A stretch of 64,000 bases of DNA from Pseudomonas rustica (GTDB taxonomy: Bacteria; Pseudomonadota; Gammaproteobacteria; Pseudomonadales; Pseudomonadaceae), in assembly GCF_018336155.1 (NCBI RefSeq), contig NZ_JAGYHF010000013.1, positions 1-64,000 of the forward strand. Direction: 5' to 3'. This document shows, in pieces, positions 50,271 to 58,819 of the stretch. The notes beneath the pieces are model-generated. The model had not been told where the DNA came from. It was given only the letters and a program-made list of their open reading frames with translations, and ran no database searches. Positions within the stretch are counted from its first letter, which is position 1, and each line of letters opens with the position of its first letter. The translations under genes were made by a program, and so were the position numbers.

Positions 50271-51344
50271 ATGCCAAGCACCGATACCATTGCCACCTGG
50301 GCCCAAGTCATCGCCCGCACGCTGGAAGCACAGGGCATCGACGCCGCCCCGCTGCTGAGCGAGGCCGGTATCAGCCGTTGTCATCTGCATGACCCTGATC
50401 AACGCATCGCCCTTCCCGCCATGAGCGCATTCTGGCGGGCGGCGCGGCGCATCAGTGCTGACGAATGTTTTGGTCTGCAAGTGGCGCAGCACAGTTATCC
50501 GACCGATTTTCACGGGTTGTTTTTCGCCGCGCAAAGCAGTTCGACGGTGATTGAAGCGTTGCAACGGGGCGTGCGTTACGCCCCGGTGATCACCACGTCA
50601 GCGGCAATGAGTCTGGTTCGCGGGCCGCACACCACGCGCATGGTTTACGGCGTGGCCGACGGCGCGGAGGTGGAGCAGATCGCCACCGAAGCGTCGATTG
50701 CTTGCGCAGTGCGCTTCACCCGGCAAACCTGGGTGGATTTGCCGATCGTGCACGGCGTGCGCCTGGCCCGCCCTGCCCCACAAGATCCGCTGCGCTGGAC
50801 ACGTTTGCTCGGTTGCCCGATCCGCTTCGACGCCGGCGAAAATGCCATCGAATACAGCAACCGCTGGCTGGATGCGCCGCTGACCACGGCCAATCACGCC
50901 GTGGCCCAAGGACTCGATGGCGTGCTCAACGACTACCTCGAACGGCAACGACGTCTGAATCTGCCGGAGCGGGTGCGCGCGGCGATTATTCGTTACTTGC
51001 CTCTGGGTGAAGTTCAGCAAAGTCGTGTCGCCGACGAGCTCGGCATGAGTGTGCGCAATCTGCATCGGCACTTGCTCAAACACGACAGCAGTTTCAAGGC
51101 GTTGCTCGACGATTGCCGGCGACAACTGGCGTTCAGTTACCTGCGCCAGACCGACTGCTCGATCAACGAAATCTGCTATCGACTGGGCTTCAATGAGCCG
51201 AGCAGTTTCAATCGCGCGTTCCGTCGCTGGACCGGCGAAAGTCCGGGCAAATGGCGGCGTGATGATGTGCCTTTGCAACCTCAACGTTACGTGCCACGGC
51301 CCACTGTTTTCGCGGCTGAGCGAGCACTGTCGATCGCGGTTTGA
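50271..51344 (+). CDS. AraC-family transcriptional regulator
   Basis: A 357-residue regulator. The N-terminal part (about 1-220) is of the Arabinose_bd type used by AraC relatives such as OruR; the C-terminal double HTH lies at about 240-345 (LGEVQQSRVADELGMSVRNLHRHLL, then INEICYRLGFNEPSSFNRAFRRWTGESPGKWR). It sits within the cluster, between the GST and receptor genes, and probably controls the cluster in response to the substrate. Start uses GGAGAACCACC before the ATG. Confidence 0.88.
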   Translation: MPSTDTIATWAQVIARTLEAQGIDAAPLLSEAGISRCHLHDPDQRIALPAMSAFWRAARRISADECFGLQVAQHSYPTDFHGLFFAAQSSSTVIEALQRGVRYAPVITTSAAMSLVRGPHTTRMVYGVADGAEVEQIATEASIACAVRFTRQTWVDLPIVHGVRLARPAPQDPLRWTRLLGCPIRFDAGENAIEYSNRWLDAPLTTANHAVAQGLDGVLNDYLERQRRLNLPERVRAAIIRYLPLGEVQQSRVADELGMSVRNLHRHLLKHDSSFKALLDDCRRQLAFSYLRQTDCSINEICYRLGFNEPSSFNRAFRRWTGESPGKWRRDDVPLQPQRYVPRPTVFAAERALSIAV

Positions 51345-51473
51345 GTCACTTGTCTGCGCCGGACCATAGGTTGTCCGCGCAGGCCCCTTTTCTCTCCTTC
51401 ACACGCTCTAGCATGGCACTCCTACCGAGCCCGACCGATTGCGTCGCGCGGCAAAAAAAGGAGCTCTGCGTCC

Positions 51474-53828
51474 ATGCTTTTACGTTACTCGGCCACCACG
51501 GCCCATCGCCTCAAGCCCCTGAGCTTTTCCTTATGGCTGGCGCTGCCCGGTGTCCTCTGCTCGACCCAGAGCTTCGCCGCCGATGAGCCCGAAGCGTCCA
51601 CACCGACGGCAACTCAAGCCGATAACTCAGCACCAAGGCTTGAACAGGTCACCGTGACCGCGCGCCGTCGCGAAGAACAGTCGCAAGACGTACCGACGCC
51701 GATCACCACCCTCAGCGGCGCCAACCTGGAAACCCAGCGCATCTACAAGATTCAGGATCTGCAACAGGCCTTGCCGAGCGTCAACGTCGCTTATGTCCAT
51801 GCGCGGGTTTCCAGTTTTGCCGTGCGCGGGATCGGCAACAACCCGGCCAGCGATGGCCTCGAAGGCAGCGCCGGGATTTACCTGGATAACGTCTATCTCG
51901 GCCGCCCCGGCATGGCCGCGTTCGACATGCTCGACGTCGAGCAACTGGAATTGCTGCGCGGGCCGCAAGGCACGTTGTTCGGCAAAAACACCACGGCGGG
52001 CGTGCTCAACATCACCACCCGTGGCCCGACGTTCACCCCCGAGCGCAGCCTCGAAGTGTCGGGTGGGCAGGACGGCTACTTTCAAGGCAAAGGCACAGTG
52101 TCCGGGCCGTTGACCGACACCCTCGCCGGTCGCCTGTCGTTCTATCGCACCCGCGATGACGGCTACCTGAACAATCGCCACGACGACCGCACACTGCTCG
52201 GTGGCGAGCGCGAAGGCTTGCGCGGGCAATTGCTGTTCAAACCCAACGACGATTTCAGCCTGCGCTGGATCAACGAATACAACAGCGAAAACTCCAGCAG
52301 CGGCAGCAGCGTGATTTACGGCGCGGGGCCCGTGTTTTGGCGCCGCGCGGCACTGGTCGGGGCGAATCCGCAGGTGGGCGAGAGCAACATCGATGGCCGC
52401 CAGAACGTCAGCGTGCACCAGAATGCGAGTTCCGTTGAAGCCAACTGGAACTTGGCCGGCGGCTACACGCTGACCTCGATCAGTGCTTATCGCAGCTGGC
52501 ACTTCAACCCGGCCAACGACGCCGACCAACTGGAAGTGCCGGTGATCAACGACTTCGGCTACGAAGTCCACGACCGGCAGTTCTCGCAGGAAGTGCGCCT
52601 GGCTTCGCCTAAAGGCGAGTTCTTTGATTACGTGGTTGGCGCCTACGCGTTCAAGCAAGACCTCGGCAACCGCATCTTCACCGACCTCGGGCCGCTGGCG
52701 GATCTCAACCTGATCGGCGCCAATCTCAATGCGCTGAACAACGTCAGCAGTAAGGTCAACGGCAAGATCGACACCGAGAGCTACGCGCTGTTTGCCCAAG
52801 GCACCTGGCACCTGACCCAGCGCCTCGATTTCAGCGCCGGCATCCGTGGCACTTACGAAGAAAAAGAAGCCAACGTTAAGCGCTTCGCCCCTGAGGGTGG
52901 CGGCACGCCAGTGGTGATCCCGGGCGTGGTCGATGGCAACGCGATCCGCGCCGGCCAGGTCGGCGCCTACGACACCGGCGACCTGCACCTGTACAACGCC
53001 GCACCGTCGTTTCTGGCCAGCTTGAGCTACCACTTCAGCGACGATGTGTTGGGCTACACCTCGTTGTCCCACGGCGAAAAATCCGGCGGCGTCAACCTTG
53101 CGGTCGGCTCGGCTCCGAGCGCTGGCGCTGAGTCATTGCTGGTCGGCCCCGAGCGGGCGAACGACGCGGAACTGGGGATCAAAAGTCAGCTGTTCGACCA
53201 GCGTTTGCAACTCAACGCGAACGTATTCTGGACTGGCGTGAACGGCTATCAAGCCACCACTTACTACCAGCCGCCGGGCTCGTTGACCGGTTACCAATTG
53301 CTGACCAACGCCGGCACCGTGCGCTCACGTGGACTCGAATTTGAGGCCACCACCGTGCCGGTGCGCGGGCTGACGCTGAACGTCAACGGCTCGTTCAACG
53401 ACGTCACCTATCTGTCGTTCAAAGACGCGCCCTGCCCCTCGGAAAACCCCGGCCAGACCAACTGCGACCTCAGCGGCCAGCGTGTGGCCGGCGCCTCGCG
53501 CTGGATCGGCAACATCAACGGCGAATACAAGTGGCCGCGCATTGACCGCATCGAACCTTACGCCACCGGCAGCTATGCCTATCGCTCCGAGAGCGAAGGC
53601 ACCCTCGACAACTCCGACCTGGCGAAGATCGACGGCTACGGCCTCGCCAACTTCTCGGTCGGCGCGCGCATGGACTACGGCGACGGTTTGCTGGACGCCT
53701 CGCTGTGGGTAAAAAACGCCTTCGATCGTGAGTATTACCTGGCTGTTGGCAGTGGTTCCAACGGTCTTTACACCGCCTCGCCAGGCCAGCCGCGCACTGC
53801 CGGCCTGACCTTGCGCTATGACTTCTGA
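51474..53828 (+). CDS. TonB-dependent outer-membrane receptor
   Basis: A 784-residue receptor. The signal peptide ends near SFAADE (residue 31); a TonB-box-like EQVTVTA follows. The plug runs to about 165 with VAYVHARVSSFAVRGIGNNP and LLRGPQGTLFGKNTTAGVLNI, and the barrel ends in LTLRYDF (terminal Phe). It resembles the catechol/small-organic receptor group of sphingomonads. No siderophore genes are adjacent and the 5' neighbours are enzymes, so an organic substrate is at least as likely as a siderophore. AAAGGAG lies about 11 bases upstream of ATG. Confidence 0.9.
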   Translation: MLLRYSATTAHRLKPLSFSLWLALPGVLCSTQSFAADEPEASTPTATQADNSAPRLEQVTVTARRREEQSQDVPTPITTLSGANLETQRIYKIQDLQQALPSVNVAYVHARVSSFAVRGIGNNPASDGLEGSAGIYLDNVYLGRPGMAAFDMLDVEQLELLRGPQGTLFGKNTTAGVLNITTRGPTFTPERSLEVSGGQDGYFQGKGTVSGPLTDTLAGRLSFYRTRDDGYLNNRHDDRTLLGGEREGLRGQLLFKPNDDFSLRWINEYNSENSSSGSSVIYGAGPVFWRRAALVGANPQVGESNIDGRQNVSVHQNASSVEANWNLAGGYTLTSISAYRSWHFNPANDADQLEVPVINDFGYEVHDRQFSQEVRLASPKGEFFDYVVGAYAFKQDLGNRIFTDLGPLADLNLIGANLNALNNVSSKVNGKIDTESYALFAQGTWHLTQRLDFSAGIRGTYEEKEANVKRFAPEGGGTPVVIPGVVDGNAIRAGQVGAYDTGDLHLYNAAPSFLASLSYHFSDDVLGYTSLSHGEKSGGVNLAVGSAPSAGAESLLVGPERANDAELGIKSQLFDQRLQLNANVFWTGVNGYQATTYYQPPGSLTGYQLLTNAGTVRSRGLEFEATTVPVRGLTLNVNGSFNDVTYLSFKDAPCPSENPGQTNCDLSGQRVAGASRWIGNINGEYKWPRIDRIEPYATGSYAYRSESEGTLDNSDLAKIDGYGLANFSVGARMDYGDGLLDASLWVKNAFDREYYLAVGSGSNGLYTASPGQPRTAGLTLRYDF

Positions 53829-53835
53829 GGACACT

Positions 53836-55161
53836 ATGACAACAGCAAAAATGAGCCTGGGCGCGTTTCTCATGAGCAGCGGCCATCACCTCGCCGCTTG
53901 GCGCCACCCGCGTGCCTGGGCTGGCGGCGGACTGGATTTCCAGCACTTCAAAAAACTCGCCACCACCGCCGAGCGCGGCAAGTTCGATGCGATATTTTTC
54001 GCCGACAACCTGGCGTTGATGGGCTCGCCGGAACTGGGCCAGTTCACCACCGCTGGCGATGTCTTCGATCCACTGGTGCTGCTCTCGGGTCTGGCAGCGG
54101 TGACCGAGCGCATCGGCCTGGTGTCGACGGTCTCGACCAGCTACAACGAACCTTATTTACTGGCGCGCAAGTTCGCCTCCCTCGATCACTTGAGCGGCGG
54201 GCGCAGTGGCTGGAATCTAGTGACCTCGGCGACCGATCTGGAGGCGCTGAATTTTGGCCGCGACAAGCATTTCGAACACGGCGACCGTTATCAGCGCGCT
54301 GAAGAATTCATCGATGTTGTCACCGGCCTGTGGGACAGTTTCGAAGACGACGCTTTCATCCGCGATAAATCCAGCGGCGTGTTTTTCCAGCCGGACAAAC
54401 TGCATGTACTCAATCACCACGGCGAAAATTACCGGGTACGCGGGCCGCTGAACATTCCGCGCACGCCACAGGGTTACCCGGTGCTGATTCAGGCTGGCTC
54501 CTCGGAACCGGGCAAGGCCTTGGCCGCGCGCACCGCTGAAGTGGTGTTCACCGCACAACAGACCCTGAGCAATGCCCAAGCCTTTTACGCCGACGTCAAA
54601 GGTCGCCTCGCCGGCTACGGCCGCCGTCCTGAGCAGTTGAAAGTCATGCCGGGGATTTCGCCGGTGATTGGCCGCACGCAAAGTGAAGCGGAAGACAAAT
54701 ACCAACAGTTGCAGGATCTGGTCGAGCCACGGGTTGGACTGGCGATGCTCGCGGGCATGGCCGGTGGTTTCGACCTGTCCGAATATGATCTGGACGGCCC
54801 GTTGCCAGAGCTGCCGCAAAGCAATTCGATGCAGAGCCGTCAGGCGTTGTTCATCGATCTGGCGCGCCGGGAAAACCTGACAATTCGCCAGTTGTACCTG
54901 AAAGTCGCCGGCGCGCGCGGCCATCACACCGTGATCGGCACGCCGAAAACCATCGCCGACACCCTTGAAGAATGGTTCGTCGGCCAGGCTGCTGACGGCT
55001 TCAACATCATGCCGCCGTTCCTGCCGGAAGGTCTGGATGACTTCGTTGACGGCGTGGTGCCGTTGCTGCAACAGCGCGGGTTGTTCCGCACTGAGTACAG
55101 CGGCAGCACGCTGCGTGATCATCTGGGATTGCAGCGGCCGGGTAATCGTTACCAGCGTTAA
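53836..55161 (+). CDS. NtaA/SnaA/DszA-family FMNH2-dependent monooxygenase
   Basis: A 441-residue flavin-dependent oxygenase of the luciferase-like TIM-barrel type. The subfamily start is LGAFLMSSGHHLAAWRHP, then ERGKFDAIFFADNLALMG, STSYNEPYLLARKFASLDHLSGGRSGWNLVTS and LIQAGSSEPGKALAARTAEVVF. Relatives include nitrilotriacetate (NtaA) and dibenzothiophene-sulfone (DszA) monooxygenases and desulfonating enzymes. ATG at 53836 has GAGGACA upstream; the gene is seven bases after the receptor. It needs a flavin reductase, which is not in the window. Confidence 0.9.
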   Translation: MTTAKMSLGAFLMSSGHHLAAWRHPRAWAGGGLDFQHFKKLATTAERGKFDAIFFADNLALMGSPELGQFTTAGDVFDPLVLLSGLAAVTERIGLVSTVSTSYNEPYLLARKFASLDHLSGGRSGWNLVTSATDLEALNFGRDKHFEHGDRYQRAEEFIDVVTGLWDSFEDDAFIRDKSSGVFFQPDKLHVLNHHGENYRVRGPLNIPRTPQGYPVLIQAGSSEPGKALAARTAEVVFTAQQTLSNAQAFYADVKGRLAGYGRRPEQLKVMPGISPVIGRTQSEAEDKYQQLQDLVEPRVGLAMLAGMAGGFDLSEYDLDGPLPELPQSNSMQSRQALFIDLARRENLTIRQLYLKVAGARGHHTVIGTPKTIADTLEEWFVGQAADGFNIMPPFLPEGLDDFVDGVVPLLQQRGLFRTEYSGSTLRDHLGLQRPGNRYQR

Positions 55162-55271
55162 GCCGGTAGCGATGGCTCCATGAAAAATCCGTGGAATGGA
55201 TCTTTCGTTGCACAACGATAGCCCTAGACTGGTTTCTTTCTCAGGACTCACCTGACAAGGAAACCCGTCCA

Positions 55272-55799
55272 GTGCGCGACTTTGATAACCAACCCGATTT
55301 AAGCGGGAACACACTGCAACTGCGACCACTCGCCGACAGTGATTTTGAAGGCATGCTGCTGGCGGCGAGTGACCCGCTGATCTGGGCCGGCCACCCGGCC
55401 ACGGATCGCTATCAACGACAGGTCTTCGCGCCCTACTTCGCCGCGCGCCTGGCCAGCGGCAAAGCCCTCGCGGTGATAGAGATTGCCTCCGGGCAGATCG
55501 TCGGCATGTCGAGCTACTACTCACCGCCCGACCAGCCTGACGCAATCGCCATCGGTTACACCTTTCTGACGCGGGCGAAATGGGGCGGGCCGGCCAATCG
55601 CGAGCTTAAGCGATTGATGCTGCAGCATGCGTTCAAGGCGTATGACACCGTCTACTTCCACGTCGCGCCTAATAATCTTCGTTCGCAAAACGCCATGCTC
55701 AAGCTGGGCGCAACGCATTTGTATGACGCCGAACTGGATCTGTCTGGAGTGCCTGCGATGTGCAAATGCTATGGGCTTTCCAGAGCGCAATGGGGCTAG
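55272..55799 (+). CDS. RimJ-type GNAT N-acetyltransferase
   Basis: A 175-residue acetyltransferase with the RimJ/RimL start LQLRPLADSDFEGMLLAASDP, the central AIAIGYTFLTRAKWGGPANRELKRLML and NNLRSQNAMLKLGATHLYDAE. A GTG at 55272 with AAGGA about ten bases upstream is preferred; an ATG at 55191 adds 27 poor residues. It is separated from the monooxygenase by about 110 bases and may be an independent gene. Substrate unknown. Confidence 0.83.
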   Translation: MRDFDNQPDLSGNTLQLRPLADSDFEGMLLAASDPLIWAGHPATDRYQRQVFAPYFAARLASGKALAVIEIASGQIVGMSSYYSPPDQPDAIAIGYTFLTRAKWGGPANRELKRLMLQHAFKAYDTVYFHVAPNNLRSQNAMLKLGATHLYDAELDLSGVPAMCKCYGLSRAQWG

Positions 55800-55861
55800 C
55801 CTGCGCTTTGCCAATCAACGACGGCTGATCACGGTCAGCCGTTCTTCTCTGCTCCCTTCTC

Positions 55862-55903
55862 CAAACATATGAAATTCCAGAACCCAGCCTACAAACATAT
55901 GAA
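55862..55903. promoter_or_regulatory. Direct repeat CAAACATATGAA, 30 bp apart
   Basis: Copies at 55862-55873 and 55892-55903 are exactly 30 bp apart (about three helical turns), each containing the palindrome CATATG, 120-160 bases upstream of the Cys-rich upstream ORF. They may bind a regulator of the permease operon. This is inference from spacing. Confidence 0.35.
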
Positions 55904-56024
55904 TTTTTATCGATGTTTGCCTGGCTTAAGCTCCCTTCACTCCTCATGAAGGAGGCCGTTTCGTCGGTACGCCTGAGACAAGGCGATCCTAAAAATAATG
56001 TGTCTGCCGACCAAGGAATTTCTT

Positions 56025-56105
56025 ATGTCCGCCCTGCTCGCACGCTGCCGTGCCTGTCATTGCGCGCTCTCCAGCGCCAGCGCTTCAATGGGAGGCCGAC
56101 AATGA
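56025..56105 (+). CDS. 26-residue Cys-rich upstream ORF overlapping the permease start (ATGA)
   Basis: ATG with AAGGAA upstream encodes a 26-residue peptide beginning MSALLARCRACHCALSS. Three cysteines sit in CRACHC. Its TGA is in the ATGA that starts the permease, so translation of the two is coupled. Its base use is normal. Cys-codon leader ORFs are known to sense cysteine supply in some bacteria; whether this one does is untested. Confidence 0.5.
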   Translation: MSALLARCRACHCALSSASASMGGRQ

Positions 56106-57580
56106 CCTCGCCTCTTTCCCGCCCAAACGCCGACGAATCGTTGCTGCACAGCCAAGGCTATGCCCAGGAACTGCATCGCGGTCTGTCATTGTGGTCTTCA
56201 TTTTCTGTCGGGTTCGCTACCGTTTCGCCGGTGGTGGGCATTTATTCGGTGATGTCATTGGGCGCGATGAACGCCGGGCCGTCCTGGGTCTGGATCGTTC
56301 CGCTGTGCCTGGCGCTGCAGTTTCTGGTGGCGCTGGTCTATGCCGAACTGGCCTCGCAATACCCGCTCGCCGGCGGTTGCTATCAATGGGTTCGGCGACT
56401 GGCGGGCGATCGCTGGGCGTGGTTCACCGGGTTCATGTATCTGGCCTCGGCATTGGCTTCCTTGACCACTGTCGCCTACTTGGGCGGTTTCTGGTTGTGG
56501 CTGTTTTTTACCGGCGCGCCGCCATCGGCGAATGCCCAAGTGTTCAGCGGCGCCGTGCTGTTGCTGCTCGGTTTGGGGGTGAACCTGTTCGGCATCAACC
56601 CGCTGAAGTACTTCGTCAACGCCGGGATCATTGCCGAGGCGATCGCCTCCATCGGCATCGGCGTGTTGTTGCTGTTGTTCTTCCGTAACCATTCGCTGTC
56701 GCTGGTGTTTGAAGGACTGACCTCCAGTCAGGGTGGCGACGGCTCGTACCTGCCAGGATTTCTGACGGCGATGGCGGTCGGTGGCTGGGCCTTCCTCGGG
56801 TTCGACGCCTGCTCGCAGGTGTCCGAAGAAACTGCCGATGCGCGGACGTCGACGCCGCGGGCGATTTTGCGCTCGATGATTCTGGTCGGCCTCACCGTCA
56901 TGCTCACCGCATTCGCCGTGACGCTGTCGTTTACCGACACCGCAGGCATGGTCTCCGGGCAAATCGTCGACCCGGTGACACCTGCTGTCGTTGATGCCTT
57001 CGGTAGCTGGTCGGAACGACCTTTCGTGGGCATCGTGTTGGTGGCGTTCATCGCGTGCATCGTCTCGGTGCAGACCTACATCGGTCGCGCCGTGTTCGGC
57101 ATGGCCCGCGACTCGATGCTCCCGGCGTCGGCCCTGTTGCGTAAAGTCGACAAGCGCAAAGTGCCTTTCGCGGCGATGGTTTTCAGCACCTGTTTCGCCA
57201 GTCTCGGTCTGGCGCTCGGCCTCAACGCAACGGCGGTCGGCACGTTGATCGCCTTCGGCAGCGGCGGCTTTTTCATGGTGTTCCTGATTGTCGTCAGCTG
57301 CGCCCTGCTTGCTCGTCTGCGCGGCCAATGGAAACCCGAACCCGGGACTTTCAGCCTTGGTCGCTGGGGTCTGCCGGTCAATCTTGCGGCGTTCTTCTGG
57401 CTGGTGTTTGAAAGCATCAACGTCGCTTGGCCACGGGAGTCGCTGGCGCCACCGGGTGCGCCATGGTTTCAGGTGTGGGCGGTGATTCTGGTGTTCTCGA
57501 TCCTCGCGCTGCTGGGCCTGATCTACCTGTTCCGCGCCAAGCCTTATCTGCGCAGCAGCCTGCAACTGCGCACCGAATAA
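56102..57580 (+). CDS. APC-family amino acid permease
   Basis: A 492-residue inner-membrane transporter with 12 helices. The family start LHRGLSLWSSFSVGFATVSPVVGIYSVM, with the GYAQELHR preceding it, and PLAGGCYQWVRRLAGDRWAWFTGFMYL fit amino-acid/polyamine/GABA-type APC permeases. GGAGG seven bases before the ATG supports 56102, and the 26-codon ORF ends in its start. The downstream alcohol dehydrogenase in the same direction suggests import of an amine or amino alcohol that is oxidised. Confidence 0.87.
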   Translation: MTSPLSRPNADESLLHSQGYAQELHRGLSLWSSFSVGFATVSPVVGIYSVMSLGAMNAGPSWVWIVPLCLALQFLVALVYAELASQYPLAGGCYQWVRRLAGDRWAWFTGFMYLASALASLTTVAYLGGFWLWLFFTGAPPSANAQVFSGAVLLLLGLGVNLFGINPLKYFVNAGIIAEAIASIGIGVLLLLFFRNHSLSLVFEGLTSSQGGDGSYLPGFLTAMAVGGWAFLGFDACSQVSEETADARTSTPRAILRSMILVGLTVMLTAFAVTLSFTDTAGMVSGQIVDPVTPAVVDAFGSWSERPFVGIVLVAFIACIVSVQTYIGRAVFGMARDSMLPASALLRKVDKRKVPFAAMVFSTCFASLGLALGLNATAVGTLIAFGSGGFFMVFLIVVSCALLARLRGQWKPEPGTFSLGRWGLPVNLAAFFWLVFESINVAWPRESLAPPGAPWFQVWAVILVFSILALLGLIYLFRAKPYLRSSLQLRTE

Positions 57581-57596
57581 CCCCCCGCCTTGTCAT

Positions 57597-57616
57597 GCGG
57601 GGCCCTTGCGCCCCGC
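57597..57616 (+). other. Hairpin between permease and alcohol dehydrogenase genes
   Basis: Stem GCGGGGC / GCCCCGC with 6-base loop lies in the 51-base gap and is not followed by T residues. It may stabilise the upstream mRNA or lower downstream expression. Confidence 0.4.
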
Positions 57617-57631
57617 GAATCTGGAGTTCAG

Positions 57632-58816
57632 ATGTCTTCTCTTCATTACTGGAATTACCCCACCGAAATTTTCTGCGGGCCCGGCGCGCTGGATGTGTTG
57701 GCCGAACGCTGCAAACTGTTGGGAATGCGCAATCCGCTGCTGGTCACCGATCCGGGGATGCTTGCGCTGGAACCTATGGCGCTGATCAAAGCGCATTTGC
57801 AGCACGCCGATATTGCCTTCGCGGTGTTCAGCGACATCGACAGCAACCCGAGCCTGAATGACGTCGCCCGAGGCGTGGCCGCTTTCAAGGCTGGCCGGCA
57901 TGATTCGCTGATTGCTCTGGGCGGCGGCAGCGCGATGGACGCCGCCAAGGGCATCAGCCTGGCATCCGTCGATGCTCAAGGCCTCGAGCAATATCAATGG
58001 TCGAATGTCATAGCCAGCTATCCAACATTGGCGGACTTTCCGCACCTCGATCTGCCACGTCTGATCGCGCTGCCCACCACGGCGGGCACGGGTTCGGAGC
58101 TTGGTCGCGAAGCGGTGTTGACCCTCAGCGAAGAAAACATCAAGCGTGTGGTCAGCCACCCGGAATTACTGCCGGCCTGCGTGATCCTCGACCCGGTGCT
58201 GACCCGTGGCCTGCCCGCCGCACTGACCGCCGCCACCGGCATGGACGCGTTGACCCATCACATCGAAGCTTTCTGTTCGCCGCTGTATCACCCGATGTCT
58301 TCCGGTGTCGCGGTGGAAGGTATTCGTTTGATTCAGCAGCACTTGTGCAACGCACATCGCGATGGCCAGAACATGGTTGCCCGCGAAGGCATGTTGATCG
58401 CTTCGGCCATGGCCGCGGTGGCATTTCAGAAAGGTTTGGGCGGCGTGCATGCCCTCGCCCATCCGCTGGGCGCGCGTTATCACAAACACCACGGGTTGCT
58501 GAATGCGATCCTGCTGCCCTACGTGTTGGTCGCCAACCGTCAGGCAATCAGCCGAGACATCGCGCGACTGGCGCGCTATCTGGAGTTGCCGCAGCCTGAT
58601 TTCGATGGTTTTCTCGATTGGGTCTTGCAGCTGCGCGAGCAGTTGGGCATTGCCCACAGCCTGGGCGAGATGGGTCTGGACACCGACGCGGCGGATTGGG
58701 TTGGCGAACAGGCGCTGGCCGATGTTTCTTCATCCGACACCAACGCCTGTGTCCTCAGTGCCGCCGACTACACGCAAATCTTCCGCAACGCCGTGCAAGG
58801 CGTGCTGCCGAGATAA
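57632..58816 (+). CDS. Iron-containing alcohol dehydrogenase
   Basis: A 394-residue type III alcohol dehydrogenase. NAD(P) motif GGGSAMDAAKG (about residues 94-104), ALPTTAGTGSELGREAVL, and the metal site in GMDALTHHIEAF and GGVHALAHPLGARYHKHHG (with three histidines) are all present. GGAG precedes ATG by six bases. It is downstream of the permease in one operon, so it may oxidise an amino alcohol or aldehyde product of the imported substrate, perhaps 4-hydroxybutyrate-like. Convergent with the LysR gene by three bases. Confidence 0.9.
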   Translation: MSSLHYWNYPTEIFCGPGALDVLAERCKLLGMRNPLLVTDPGMLALEPMALIKAHLQHADIAFAVFSDIDSNPSLNDVARGVAAFKAGRHDSLIALGGGSAMDAAKGISLASVDAQGLEQYQWSNVIASYPTLADFPHLDLPRLIALPTTAGTGSELGREAVLTLSEENIKRVVSHPELLPACVILDPVLTRGLPAALTAATGMDALTHHIEAFCSPLYHPMSSGVAVEGIRLIQQHLCNAHRDGQNMVAREGMLIASAMAAVAFQKGLGGVHALAHPLGARYHKHHGLLNAILLPYVLVANRQAISRDIARLARYLELPQPDFDGFLDWVLQLREQLGIAHSLGEMGLDTDAADWVGEQALADVSSSDTNACVLSAADYTQIFRNAVQGVLPR

Positions 58817-58819
58817 AAC

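Noticed and set aside
51627..53072. 481-codon minus-strand frame within the TonB receptor gene
   Set aside because: The receptor frame carries the full signal peptide, plug and barrel; the reverse frame has no domain.
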